Position numbers and translations under genes: made by a program. This document shows, one piece after another, positions 1 to 7,780 of a stretch of 17,475 bases of DNA (the first letter of the stretch is position 1; every line of letters starts with the position of its first letter). Source of the DNA: Clostridia bacterium (lineage in GTDB: Bacteria; Bacillota; Clostridia; Oscillospirales; CAG-272); contig JAFYMA010000237.1 in the NCBI GenBank assembly GCA_017556845.1, positions 1 to 17,475 of the forward strand, given 5' to 3'. The notes under the pieces were generated by a model that was not told the origin of the DNA, did not search any database, and saw only the letters and a program-made list of their open reading frames with translations.

Positions 1-22
1 AAAGCGTTGAAAGGACACAGTA

Positions 23-1120
23 ATGACGTATATTATTGATTTTATCGAGGGCTTCCCCACTGCGTTTGAGGACTTTTGCGAAGCGTATTTTGCAAAAATA
101 ATAGCGTGTATCGTTGTAGTGCTTCTGTTTTTAGCAATTAAATTCATAGTAGTCGCACTCGCAAAAAGGATCGTACGCAATATATGTGCAAAAAAGGACG
201 CAAATCCCGAGCGTGTGGAGGCTATGGCAAAGATCGTCGTTCCTCCGTTGCGGATACTCGTGATAACGGCAGCGCTTGCCGTATGCACGATGATATTGGA
301 TCTTCCGCAGGGAGCACACGAATTATGCATGCGCGTAGTAAACAGTCTTTTGCTCATTTCGCTTTTTTCTGCACTGTACGGTCTGTCAGGCTATGCAAAA
401 TACCTTGTTCACAAGCTGTATGAGCAAAGCCACGTCGCGCCGTACAATCTCGCCGCCAATTACATCGGCGCAATTCTTAAGACCCTCGTTTTTACAGTAG
501 GCTTTCTGACCGTTATTCAGCAATGGGTAAGCAATATATCGACACTGCTGGCAGGACTTAGCATCGGCGGTATAGCTATTGCGCTTGCCGCACAGAATAC
601 AGCAGAAAACTTTTTCGGCTCTCTTACCGTTATATTCGATCATCCGTTTGAGATCGGTGATTATATAGAAATCGGATCTGTTACAGGTACAGTTGAAAAA
701 ATGGGCTTCCGTTCCACCAAAATACGCCGTTCGGATCAGGCGCTCGTTATTATGCCTAATGCAAAAATGACAAACGAGCACATAGTAAACTGGACAACCA
801 TATCAAAGCGCAGAGTAGATGCAGTTCTCGGAATTTTATACAATACCCCGACAGAAAAGATATTGCTCTTCAAGCAGGAGATAGAACAGATACTTTTGCA
901 AACGGAGCTTATAGAAAACGATTCGTTTTATATTTTGTTCGACACGTTTTCCGATTCATCTCTTGATATAAGTCTGAGATATTACGTCTTATCTCCCTCT
1001 TACAGAGATATGTGCAATAAAAAAGATGAGATCAACATCAAAATACTTGATGCAGCAAGGCGGATCGGCATAGGATTTGCATATCCCTCAAGAAGTATCT
1101 ACATAGAGAATAACACTTAA
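23..1120 (+). CDS. MscS-family small-conductance mechanosensitive channel
   Basis: The 365-residue product should be a membrane channel that opens under membrane tension and releases solutes on osmotic downshock. Hydrophobic segments lie at about residues 25-47, 74-93, 103-125 and 146-166. They are followed by the pore-lining helix at about 172-203, with the Gly/Ala-rich pattern LSIGGIAIALAAQNTAENFF typical of MscS TM3. The beta domain follows (FEIGDYIEIG, GTVEKMGFRSTKIR), then VIMPNAKMTNEHIVNW and a C-terminal alpha/beta part. The length suits an MscS with extra N-terminal helices. An AAAGG ribosome binding site at 10-14 lies 8 nt before ATG 23. It is the first gene of a plus-strand run and is followed after 30 nt by a glycosyltransferase. 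The family call is firm; ion preference cannot be judged. Confidence 0.93.
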   Translation: MTYIIDFIEGFPTAFEDFCEAYFAKIIACIVVVLLFLAIKFIVVALAKRIVRNICAKKDANPERVEAMAKIVVPPLRILVITAALAVCTMILDLPQGAHELCMRVVNSLLLISLFSALYGLSGYAKYLVHKLYEQSHVAPYNLAANYIGAILKTLVFTVGFLTVIQQWVSNISTLLAGLSIGGIAIALAAQNTAENFFGSLTVIFDHPFEIGDYIEIGSVTGTVEKMGFRSTKIRRSDQALVIMPNAKMTNEHIVNWTTISKRRVDAVLGILYNTPTEKILLFKQEIEQILLQTELIENDSFYILFDTFSDSSLDISLRYYVLSPSYRDMCNKKDEINIKILDAARRIGIGFAYPSRSIYIENNT

Positions 1121-1150
1121 ATATAACAAACAACGATTGAGAGGTTATAT

Positions 1151-2194
1151 ATGAATATAGCAGTATTAATACCTGCATATAAGCCTTGTGAGGAATTGTT
1201 CATACCGTTTTTGCGAGAGCTTTCGGAAAAATTCCCTTACATCGTCATAGTTAATGACGGAAGCGGCGTGGAATACGATCCTGTATTTGAAAAATGCAAG
1301 GAATTCACACTTGACGTCATACACCACTACATAAATAAAGGTAAGGGCAGCGCCTTAAAAAGCGGTATCGGATACATCAGAGACCGTATGAAGTATATTG
1401 ACGGAATAATAACAGCCGACTGCGACGGTCAACACGCAGTTCAGGATATATTAAGAGTGGGAAAAGAACTTGAAAATCACCCCGATATGCTGATAATAGG
1501 CGGCAGAGGCTTTGATGAAAACGTACCGTTCCGTTCACAGTTCGGAAACACCGTAACAAGAGGGCTTTTCAGGCTTTCAAGCGGTATGAAGATATATGAC
1601 ACGCAGACGGGGCTCAGAGCTTTTTCAAGAGATCTGTTTGATGCATTTGCAAAGCTTAACGGAGACAGATACGAATACGAAATGAACATGCTGCTCAAGC
1701 TCCGTGAGCTCGGTGTAAAGCCCCTTGAAATAAAAATAAAGACCATATACATAAACGAAAATGCAACGAGCCATTACAATGCATTTAAGGACTCAATGCG
1801 TATAGCATCGCGGCTTTTGATCTTTGCTTCCGGAAGTCTTGCATCATTTTTACTGGATTACGGTCTTTTCTGCTTGTTTTCATACGTTTGCTCGATGCAG
1901 TACTGGTTGGCATTTATTATAGCAAGGGTAATAAGCGCATCCTTTAATTATATAATCAACAGAAAAGTCGTATTCGGCGGTGACTGTCCTGCATCAGCAG
2001 TAGTAAAATATACTGCTCTTGCGCTTATCGTTATGGCGCTCGGAAGCGGAATTATGTTTGCAACGGGTAAATTCTTCGACGAAGCATCAGCGATACCCGT
2101 CGTTATAAAGGCGGTATACGATATTATTATGTATTTTGTCAATTACGTCATTCAGCGTGATTTTGTATTCAAAGTAAAAAAGAAAGAAAAATAA
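1151..2194 (+). CDS. Family 2 glycosyltransferase fused to a GtrA-like membrane domain
   Basis: This 347-residue protein combines two domains. Residues 1-215 form a GT2 (GT-A fold) glycosyltransferase related to dolichol/polyprenyl-phosphate sugar transferases: IPAYKP near the N-terminus, NDGS at 35-38, a metal-site DCDGQH at 90-95, and DTQTGLRAF at 150-158. Residues about 221-341 carry four hydrophobic segments with the GtrA-like signature FNYIINRKVVF and a closing NYVIQRDFVFK. The likely role is transfer of a sugar from a nucleotide donor to a polyprenyl phosphate at the inner face of the membrane. The GtrA part would help flip or present the lipid-linked sugar for surface polymer glycosylation. 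GAGG at 1141-1144 lies 6 nt before the ATG. Neighbouring envelope genes support a surface-glycan role; donor and acceptor are unknown. Confidence 0.9.
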   Translation: MNIAVLIPAYKPCEELFIPFLRELSEKFPYIVIVNDGSGVEYDPVFEKCKEFTLDVIHHYINKGKGSALKSGIGYIRDRMKYIDGIITADCDGQHAVQDILRVGKELENHPDMLIIGGRGFDENVPFRSQFGNTVTRGLFRLSSGMKIYDTQTGLRAFSRDLFDAFAKLNGDRYEYEMNMLLKLRELGVKPLEIKIKTIYINENATSHYNAFKDSMRIASRLLIFASGSLASFLLDYGLFCLFSYVCSMQYWLAFIIARVISASFNYIINRKVVFGGDCPASAVVKYTALALIVMALGSGIMFATGKFFDEASAIPVVIKAVYDIIMYFVNYVIQRDFVFKVKKKEK

Positions 2195-2232
2195 AGCACA
2201 AAAACAAGATAAACACTATTTTGGAGGTTAAT

Positions 2233-3801
2233 ATGAAAGAAGCGCATGGAGTATTTGCCAAACGCTATGTCACTTTGATCTTGTGCGGCATCACAGTTTT
2301 ACTTTGCATTGTCAGCAGCGGTTGCACACCGTCGTCGGAGCATACCGATACAGACATCCTCTCAGACGTTACAAACGGCTTTGAAACGCTTCATCCGTCT
2401 GAGGATACGGAAGCAGACGATTCAGGCGTATTTGAAGAAACGGAAAACGATCAGACGTTACCTCAAGATCAACAATCATCAAATGACACGTTGTACGAGG
2501 ATACCGAAGATACATATACTGACGGGATAACGACCGACGGATATATAACCGACAGCACGATTGATCAAACGGAAGGCACGATAGAAGAAACGGATCCGCC
2601 ATTAACCCAAGCGCCCGAAACAGATCCACCTGCAACAGACGCACCAAAGCCGACAGTAAAAACATCTACTCCGGAAATATTAGGCACGTACAGGCAGGCA
2701 TCCGATAGAATAATAATTTACGGCAAGACCGAGCCTGATGCTCTGATAACATACAGCTGGGGAAGCGACTCATCGTTCACAGACAGTGCAAGGGGCAAAT
2801 ATTTCTACGTAGAGGTCAACGGCTCGGGAACACAAAACGTAACGCTCTACGCAACTGCCGACGGTAAAAAGGCAAGCGATAAAGTATCGTTCGACGTCAG
2901 CTTCAAGAGCGTTGAGCTTACGGATGTATTCGGCGGAAGAAATTCCCGCCTTTATCTGAGAAGCACGGTAGACACACTTTTCGGCAGCTCATCAACTACC
3001 GAAAAAACACTTCAGAACACAAAGACACTGATCACGTCAAAGCTTAAAAAAATACAGAGCCTTACCGGCAAGGATACGAAGCTTATATACATTTTAGCTC
3101 CCAATCCCGTGAACGTATATTACGATCAGATGTATCCTTATCTTGTAACGAACAGCAGATCCTCTACGGCGGCGATGCAGTTTGTCAGCTATATGAACGG
3201 AGCAGGAAAGCACGAGGATATTATAGTTCCCGATCTTATGAAGACATTTGATCTTCATAAGGACGAGCCGATATATTTCCGCACGGATACTCACTGGTCA
3301 GAGCTTGGCGCATACTATGCATACGTTGAAATGATGAACAGTATCAAAAAGGATTTTCCAAGTGCTTCAGCTCATCCGCTGTCCGATTTTACGATCGTAG
3401 ATACGGATTGCTCGGCAGGAGACCTTGCAAATTTACTTAAAGCAAAGGATATGCGTGAATGCACACCGTTCTTCCACGCGAATTTTGAGCAAACAGGGCA
3501 GTTCTACACGGCAAAGCGTGATGCGGGAAATATCGTATGTAACATCCCCGTCGGAACGTATCCGACCGTATCAACGGTCAATAACAGCTCCTTGCCAACA
3601 GGATATATTATAGGCGATTCATACGGAGCATTTTTCCTTCCGTTTGCCGGAATGGGCTTTAAAAAGCTCGTTGTAAACCAGGGGATCCTTTGGGATTATC
3701 CCATAAACGAAGAAATACTTAAAACAGAAAAACCGGATTACATCGTTTTTGTTTATACAGATAGAAACATCGGCGGAAATCTGGCACAACTTTTAATATG
3801 A
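2233..3801 (+). CDS. Lipoprotein with AlgX/DHHW-type SGNH-like (O-acetyltransferase) domain, copy 1
   Basis: The 522-residue product starts at ATG 2233, placed 5 nt after GGAGG (2223-2227); an in-frame TTG at 2221 overlaps that site and is rejected. A lipoprotein signal peptide ends at Cys31 (VSSGC). A long Asp/Glu/Thr-rich and then Pro-rich tether runs to about residue 143. An Ig-like beta domain follows (about 146-226), then a C-terminal domain resembling alginate acetyltransferases AlgX/AlgJ and DHHW proteins. The residues that form the AlgX triad can be seen: Asp352 and His354 in RTDTHWSELGAYY, and Ser463 in IIGDSYG. In that family the domain moves acetyl groups onto exported polysaccharide. 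Here a surface glycan or peptidoglycan target is inferred. No MBOAT acetyl exporter is in the window. A paralogue lies at 9489-10832. namZ starts 14 nt downstream. Confidence 0.8.
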   Translation: MKEAHGVFAKRYVTLILCGITVLLCIVSSGCTPSSEHTDTDILSDVTNGFETLHPSEDTEADDSGVFEETENDQTLPQDQQSSNDTLYEDTEDTYTDGITTDGYITDSTIDQTEGTIEETDPPLTQAPETDPPATDAPKPTVKTSTPEILGTYRQASDRIIIYGKTEPDALITYSWGSDSSFTDSARGKYFYVEVNGSGTQNVTLYATADGKKASDKVSFDVSFKSVELTDVFGGRNSRLYLRSTVDTLFGSSSTTEKTLQNTKTLITSKLKKIQSLTGKDTKLIYILAPNPVNVYYDQMYPYLVTNSRSSTAAMQFVSYMNGAGKHEDIIVPDLMKTFDLHKDEPIYFRTDTHWSELGAYYAYVEMMNSIKKDFPSASAHPLSDFTIVDTDCSAGDLANLLKAKDMRECTPFFHANFEQTGQFYTAKRDAGNIVCNIPVGTYPTVSTVNNSSLPTGYIIGDSYGAFFLPFAGMGFKKLVVNQGILWDYPINEEILKTEKPDYIVFVYTDRNIGGNLAQLLI

Positions 3802-3815
3802 TTTGAGGAAAGAAT

Positions 3816-4943
3816 ATGATAGAAAAGGTAGTACGTAACGGAATCGACAGAGCAAAACGCATACAAGGAGTGGTCAAGGATCTCAGCATCGGACTTATAA
3901 CAAATATGTCCGGTGTAACAAAGGAGCTTGTACCGAGCTATGTTGTACTTAATGAGTTTTGCAATCTTAAAGCACTTTTTTCACCCGAGCACGGCTTATA
4001 CGGTGCCGCGCAGGCAGGCTGCAGGATCGACAGCGAGGAGATCGAGCCTATAACAAACACCCCCGTATACAGCCTTTACGGAGATAAAAAAGCTCCTGAC
4101 GAGGAAATGCTTAACGGGATAGATATGCTCGTTTTTGATATGCAGGACGTCGGCGCAAGATTTTACACTTATCTTTACACCATGACGAGATCCATGAGTT
4201 CAGCCGCAAAGGCAAATATACCGTTCGTTGTATTTGACAGAATGAATCCGATATGCTGCGGAAAGATAGAAGGAGAAATACTCAACGAGGAAAACGCTTC
4301 GTTTATCGGAGAATATGCCGTTCCGATACGGTACGGTATGACGATAGGCGAATTTGCACGGTATATAAATGCAACGTACAATCTCGGTGCTGACCTTTAC
4401 GTAGTTCCCTGCACCGGACTTGACAGAAGAACGTTCCACAGCCAGACCGATCTTCAATGGGTCGCACCGTCTCCCAATATGCCAACAGTGCAAACAGCAC
4501 TCGTATATCCGGGAACGTGTATATTTGAAGCTACGAAGCAGGTCTCCGAGGGAAGAGGAACAACACAGCCGTTTGAAATGATCGGTGCTCCCAATTTCAG
4601 CGGCAGGCAAATAGCCGAAAAAATGAATTCGTATAAGCTTGACGGAGTAGCATTCCGCCCGGTATGCTTCACTCCTACGTTTTCAAAATTCCAAGGCGAG
4701 CTTTGCTCCGGCGTTCAGCTGCACGTAACGAATAAAAAAGCGTTTTCACCGTTTGCCGCAGGTGTAAGATTGGTAGAAACGCTTCGTGATATGTACGATA
4801 TTGAATTCAACGAAAAGGCGGTGCGCCGCATATTCGGCACAGAGCGTCTTATTAAAGGAGTTTCCGCAGATACGCTCATAAACGACAGCATAAGAACGAG
4901 CGAAGCGTTCAAAAAAAGATCGTCATCGTTCTATCTGTATTGA
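3816..4943 (+). CDS. namZ: NamZ-type exo-beta-N-acetylmuramidase (DUF1343)
   Basis: The 375-residue protein matches the DUF1343/NamZ family (GH171), whose Bacillus subtilis member removes terminal MurNAc from peptidoglycan fragments. Family blocks visible are LITNMSG, FSPEHGLYG (Glu58-His59, probably the catalytic area), FDMQDVGARFYTYLYT, PSPNMPT, ALVYPGTC and SEGRGTTQPFE. GAGG at 3805-3808 lies 7 nt before ATG 3816, and the gene follows the lipoprotein stop by 14 nt, so co-transcription is likely. Unlike the secreted Bacillus enzyme, the N-terminus (MIEKVVRNGIDRAKRI) has no signal peptide, so it should act in the cytoplasm on imported muropeptides or leave by a non-classical route. Its last 13 nt overlap the end of the convergent gene at 4931. 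Family assignment is firm; activity is inferred. Confidence 0.88.
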   Translation: MIEKVVRNGIDRAKRIQGVVKDLSIGLITNMSGVTKELVPSYVVLNEFCNLKALFSPEHGLYGAAQAGCRIDSEEIEPITNTPVYSLYGDKKAPDEEMLNGIDMLVFDMQDVGARFYTYLYTMTRSMSSAAKANIPFVVFDRMNPICCGKIEGEILNEENASFIGEYAVPIRYGMTIGEFARYINATYNLGADLYVVPCTGLDRRTFHSQTDLQWVAPSPNMPTVQTALVYPGTCIFEATKQVSEGRGTTQPFEMIGAPNFSGRQIAEKMNSYKLDGVAFRPVCFTPTFSKFQGELCSGVQLHVTNKKAFSPFAAGVRLVETLRDMYDIEFNEKAVRRIFGTERLIKGVSADTLINDSIRTSEAFKKRSSSFYLY

Positions 4944-5200
4944 AAAAACGTAAATAAAGCACCGCACAGCAGACTGCTGAATGCAACACCGATAAAAAAC
5001 CACAGAGGTCGGATATATTTATCCGACTTCTTTTTTTGATTTACGGAAAAGTCCTGTGATATTCTCTTTGCTTCATTTGTCATATCTCTGCAGCTCAAAT
5101 TCGGATCTGCACTTTTTTTAACAATAAAATATGCCTCATCGAACATTCCGCTTTTCGTATCCTTCAAAACGATCACTTTTCTTTGCGTTCCCTTTACCAT
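4931..5200 (-). CDS. Small single-pass membrane protein, unknown function
   Basis: The chosen start is ATG at 5200, because AGGAG at 5208-5212 lies 7 nt upstream of it on the minus strand. An upstream in-frame ATG at 5224 has no ribosome binding site. The 89-residue product begins MVKGTQRKVIVLKDTKSG, has a short soluble region containing FDEAYFIVKK, a Lys-rich stretch, and one C-terminal membrane segment (about 65-86) ending FFQYR. It therefore looks like a tail-anchored protein with the N-terminus in the cytoplasm. I have the impression of similar short clostridial proteins with a DEAYFI-like block, but I cannot assign a function. It is convergent with namZ and overlaps its last 13 nt. The plus-strand terminator at 5005-5037 falls inside this gene. 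Confidence 0.72.
   Translation of the reverse strand: MVKGTQRKVIVLKDTKSGMFDEAYFIVKKSADPNLSCRDMTNEAKRISQDFSVNQKKKSDKYIRPLWFFIGVAFSSLLCGALFTFFQYR
5005..5037 (+). terminator. Intrinsic terminator of the 23-4943 operon
   Basis: An 11-bp stem (5005-5015 with 5020-5030, one G-U pair, core GTCGGATA/TATCCGAC) with a TATT loop is followed at once by seven Ts (5031-5037). It lies 61 nt after the namZ stop and within the coding sequence of the opposing small gene. Confidence 0.85.
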
Positions 5201-5328
5201 GTCAACTCTCCTGTCTGTATTCATAAATGGATTGTTATCACAAACAGATTATTTATTCACGGAAAAAATATGAATAATCACCGCATATTCTGAACAACAT
5301 ATACTTATAATTACGAAAGGATCAAAGT

Positions 5329-7578
5329 ATGAACGGAATTAAAGCGGTAATAATGGCAGGCGGCTTCGGCACAAGACTAAAGCCTTTGACTGATACGTTT
5401 CCAAAGCCACTGGCACCGATATTGAATGAGCCTGTTCTTTCGCATATTCTGCGCCATTTGTTCAGGCACGGCATCAACGATGCGGCGTTGACGCTGAAGT
5501 TTATGCCCGAAATGATAAAAGGACTGTACAATGATTATTACGAAGGTGTAAATCTGACTTATTTCACCGAGGATGAGCCTATGGGAACTGCGGGCGGAGT
5601 CAAAAACTGTGAAGAATGTCTTTCAGATGAGTTTATCGTGGCATCAGGTGACGGAATATGGGACTACGATATAACGTCGGCTTATGAATATCATAAAAGC
5701 AAAAACGCAGACGTTACCATTCTGTGTGCCCAAACGCCGTTTCCGTCATCTTACGGCGTAGTTATGAGCGATAAGGACGGCAAAATAATCAAGTTTGCCG
5801 AAAAGCCTTCATACGGAGAAATATTTTCCGACAGGGTAAACACGGGAATATATATAATAAAAAAAGAAATTCTTAAGCTTGTTCCGAAAGGAAAAGCGTT
5901 TGATTTCAGTTGTGATCTTTTTCCAAGGATGATGTCAGAGGGATATTCTATATACGCATACAATGCAGAGGGAAGCTGGTGCGATATCGGATCTCTTGAC
6001 GAATACCGAAGATGCAATATTGAAGCATTAAGTGGAAAATATTCAATTTCGGGCTACGTTCCGCAATACCGCAACGTATACGACAGTGTCGTTGCAGAAA
6101 ACTTCAGCTGCGGAAAAAACACAAGCGTATGCACAAGCGTTATACACGAAAACGTAACACTCGGAAGCGGTGTATCTGTCAGCGGCAGCGTAATATGTAA
6201 GAATGTCAGTATAGGGGACGGGGTGCGTATTCCCGACGGCTGTGTAATAGGCGCATACAGCGTTATCGGCGAAGGTGTAACGCTTGAAGAAAACACGGTA
6301 ATTCCCACGTGTACTGTAATAAACGGAGAAGCATTTATGAAAAACGTAATAAAAAAAGGAACTCTTTTCGGCACAGACGGAATAAAAGGATCATTTTACG
6401 GCAGTCTTTCGTGCGACAGTATAAGTCTTTTAGGTGCGTGTGTCGGCTCTAACGCAGAAAAGATAGGACTTATATGCGACAATAGCCAAAGAGCAATTAC
6501 CGCCTGCGAAATATTTGCAAGCGGCGTAAAATACGGCGGCGGAAAATGTATGTATTTCAAAAACGGTTTTCTTGCTATGGCTAACTTTATAAATATGTAT
6601 TACCGATTTGATATTACCGTATATATAAAAAGCCTTCCCGATGATGACGGATTGCACGTAATATTCCGTGACAAAAACGGACTTAAGCCAAAAGCCGCCT
6701 TTGAAAGAAAGGTCGAGTCTATGTTTTTTTCAAAGCAGGTGCCGATATCAGACAATATATACGACGTAGAAAACGTAAACGGAATGGAGGAGCTTTATAA
6801 AAGCGCACTGGCAAATCAGTGCGGCGACTGTCTGAACGGACTTGAGGGATATAAGATAATCCTCGGTCACAGCAAGGAATGCAGGGTGCTTTCGGGCGTT
6901 TTATCGGCACTCGGCGCAGATGTATACGAATATACATCTCCCGACAGCGATGAATATATCTGTATTGACATTGACGAGGAAACTGACAGTATACGCTTAA
7001 GCCAAACGTATGGCTCAGACGTATGCACGGCGGACAAATACCACATTATCGCCGCAATAATCGCCCTTGAAGAAAAGGATCAGCTTCCGTATATTGCCCT
7101 TTCGTATTACGATCCTCCGATATATGCGCACATCGCAAAGGAAAAAGGCATTGGAACCCTTTATTATCTTGATTCTCCGTCATCCTCTCTTTCGCAGGAC
7201 GATAAGGCGAGAGAAGCATTTTACACCTGCATTTTCAAATCCGATCCGTTAGCCGCCTGCATAAAGCTTTTATGGCTTTTAAAAAAGAATAACGTGCGTT
7301 TATCATATATAATGCGTAGTATAGGAAGCTTTTTCGTGCGCGAGGATACTGTAAAAATACCGCTTAAGCTCAGAGCGCACACTCTTGCGAAAATATATGA
7401 AGAAAACCTTCCGATCCAAAGAATATACGGTGACGGGGTAATAATCAAAAACGGAAACGCAATAAGCACTCTCGGCATATGCGAAAACGGCTTCAGAATA
7501 ATCACTCAGGGATATACCGCTTCGGCTGCATCGGATATAGTAGCCGAAATAATCGACAGCATAGGTGATATTCAATAG
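5329..7578 (+). CDS. Sugar-1-phosphate nucleotidyltransferase fused to a degenerate phosphohexomutase domain
   Basis: The 749-residue protein has three parts. Residues 1-235 are an NDP-sugar pyrophosphorylase: MAGGFGTRLKPLTDTFPKPL at the NTP-binding loop, GTAGGVKNC, SGDGIWDYD and GSWCDIGS. Residues about 250-342 are left-handed beta-helix hexapeptide repeats. Residues about 345-749 follow the phosphomannomutase/phosphoglucomutase layout, opening with LFGTDGIKG (346-354). The plan matches bifunctional mannose-1-phosphate guanylyltransferase/phosphomannomutase proteins. The mutase part has lost the usual active sites: the phosphoserine loop (S/T-A-S-H-N-P expected) reads IKSLPDDDG (433-441), the metal loop DGDxDR reads DIDEETDSIR (547-556), and the SGTEP phosphate loop reads ICENGFR. 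The first domain is probably active, making an activated sugar for glycans; the mutase part is probably regulatory or structural. The ribosome binding site is GAAAGG at 5315-5320. Confidence 0.88.
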   Translation: MNGIKAVIMAGGFGTRLKPLTDTFPKPLAPILNEPVLSHILRHLFRHGINDAALTLKFMPEMIKGLYNDYYEGVNLTYFTEDEPMGTAGGVKNCEECLSDEFIVASGDGIWDYDITSAYEYHKSKNADVTILCAQTPFPSSYGVVMSDKDGKIIKFAEKPSYGEIFSDRVNTGIYIIKKEILKLVPKGKAFDFSCDLFPRMMSEGYSIYAYNAEGSWCDIGSLDEYRRCNIEALSGKYSISGYVPQYRNVYDSVVAENFSCGKNTSVCTSVIHENVTLGSGVSVSGSVICKNVSIGDGVRIPDGCVIGAYSVIGEGVTLEENTVIPTCTVINGEAFMKNVIKKGTLFGTDGIKGSFYGSLSCDSISLLGACVGSNAEKIGLICDNSQRAITACEIFASGVKYGGGKCMYFKNGFLAMANFINMYYRFDITVYIKSLPDDDGLHVIFRDKNGLKPKAAFERKVESMFFSKQVPISDNIYDVENVNGMEELYKSALANQCGDCLNGLEGYKIILGHSKECRVLSGVLSALGADVYEYTSPDSDEYICIDIDEETDSIRLSQTYGSDVCTADKYHIIAAIIALEEKDQLPYIALSYYDPPIYAHIAKEKGIGTLYYLDSPSSSLSQDDKAREAFYTCIFKSDPLAACIKLLWLLKKNNVRLSYIMRSIGSFFVREDTVKIPLKLRAHTLAKIYEENLPIQRIYGDGVIIKNGNAISTLGICENGFRIITQGYTASAASDIVAEIIDSIGDIQ

Positions 7579-7607
7579 GAAATATTTAAGAAATGTTTAT
7601 AAAAATC

Positions 7608-7638
7608 TTGCGATTATTCTATAATAATATGGTAAAAT
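7608..7638 (+). promoter_or_regulatory. Candidate sigma-A promoter for RNase J
   Basis: TTGCGA (7608-7613) and an extended -10 TGGTAAAAT (7630-7638) are separated by 19 nt, which is long. A second -10-like TATAAT sits at 7620-7625 without a good -35 box. Either would start a transcript in the AT-rich gap after the preceding gene and leave a leader of about 135-150 nt before the RNase J start codon. The exact start site is uncertain. Confidence 0.4.
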
Positions 7639-7679
7639 TAATTAACTTAATGTGTTCGTGATAAATCAAATAATCCACC

Positions 7680-7750
7680 GGGTATTTGCATCGGTTTTTT
7701 TCCTATGCAAATATCCTTTGGTGCTTTTTACATATTTAATAAGCACCGAA
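7680..7750 (+). promoter_or_regulatory. Two-hairpin 5' leader of RNase J mRNA
   Basis: Two stem-loops sit side by side in the untranslated leader. The first pairs 7680-7691 with 7705-7716 (12 bp, one G-U; TATTTGCAT/ATGCAAATA core) around a 13-nt, U-rich loop. The second pairs 7717-7726 with 7741-7750 (10 bp, one G-U; GGTGCTT/AAGCACC core) around a 14-nt loop. No U-tract follows, so this is not a simple terminator. The AAAGGAGA ribosome binding site starts about 19 nt further on. A role in mRNA stability or feedback by RNase J is only an inference. Confidence 0.5.
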
Positions 7751-7780
7751 TACAATTTTACAGTTCAGAAAGGAGAACTA

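Noticed and set aside
5306..5311. TATAAT as a promoter for the nucleotidyltransferase fusion gene
   Set aside because: The transcript would start at the ribosome binding site (5315-5320), leaving almost no leader, and no -35 box is present at the right distance.
7652..7780. GTG 7652 as the RNase J start (43 more residues)
   Set aside because: No ribosome binding site; the region holds two hairpins, whereas ATG 7781 follows AAAGGAGA and gives the usual family length.
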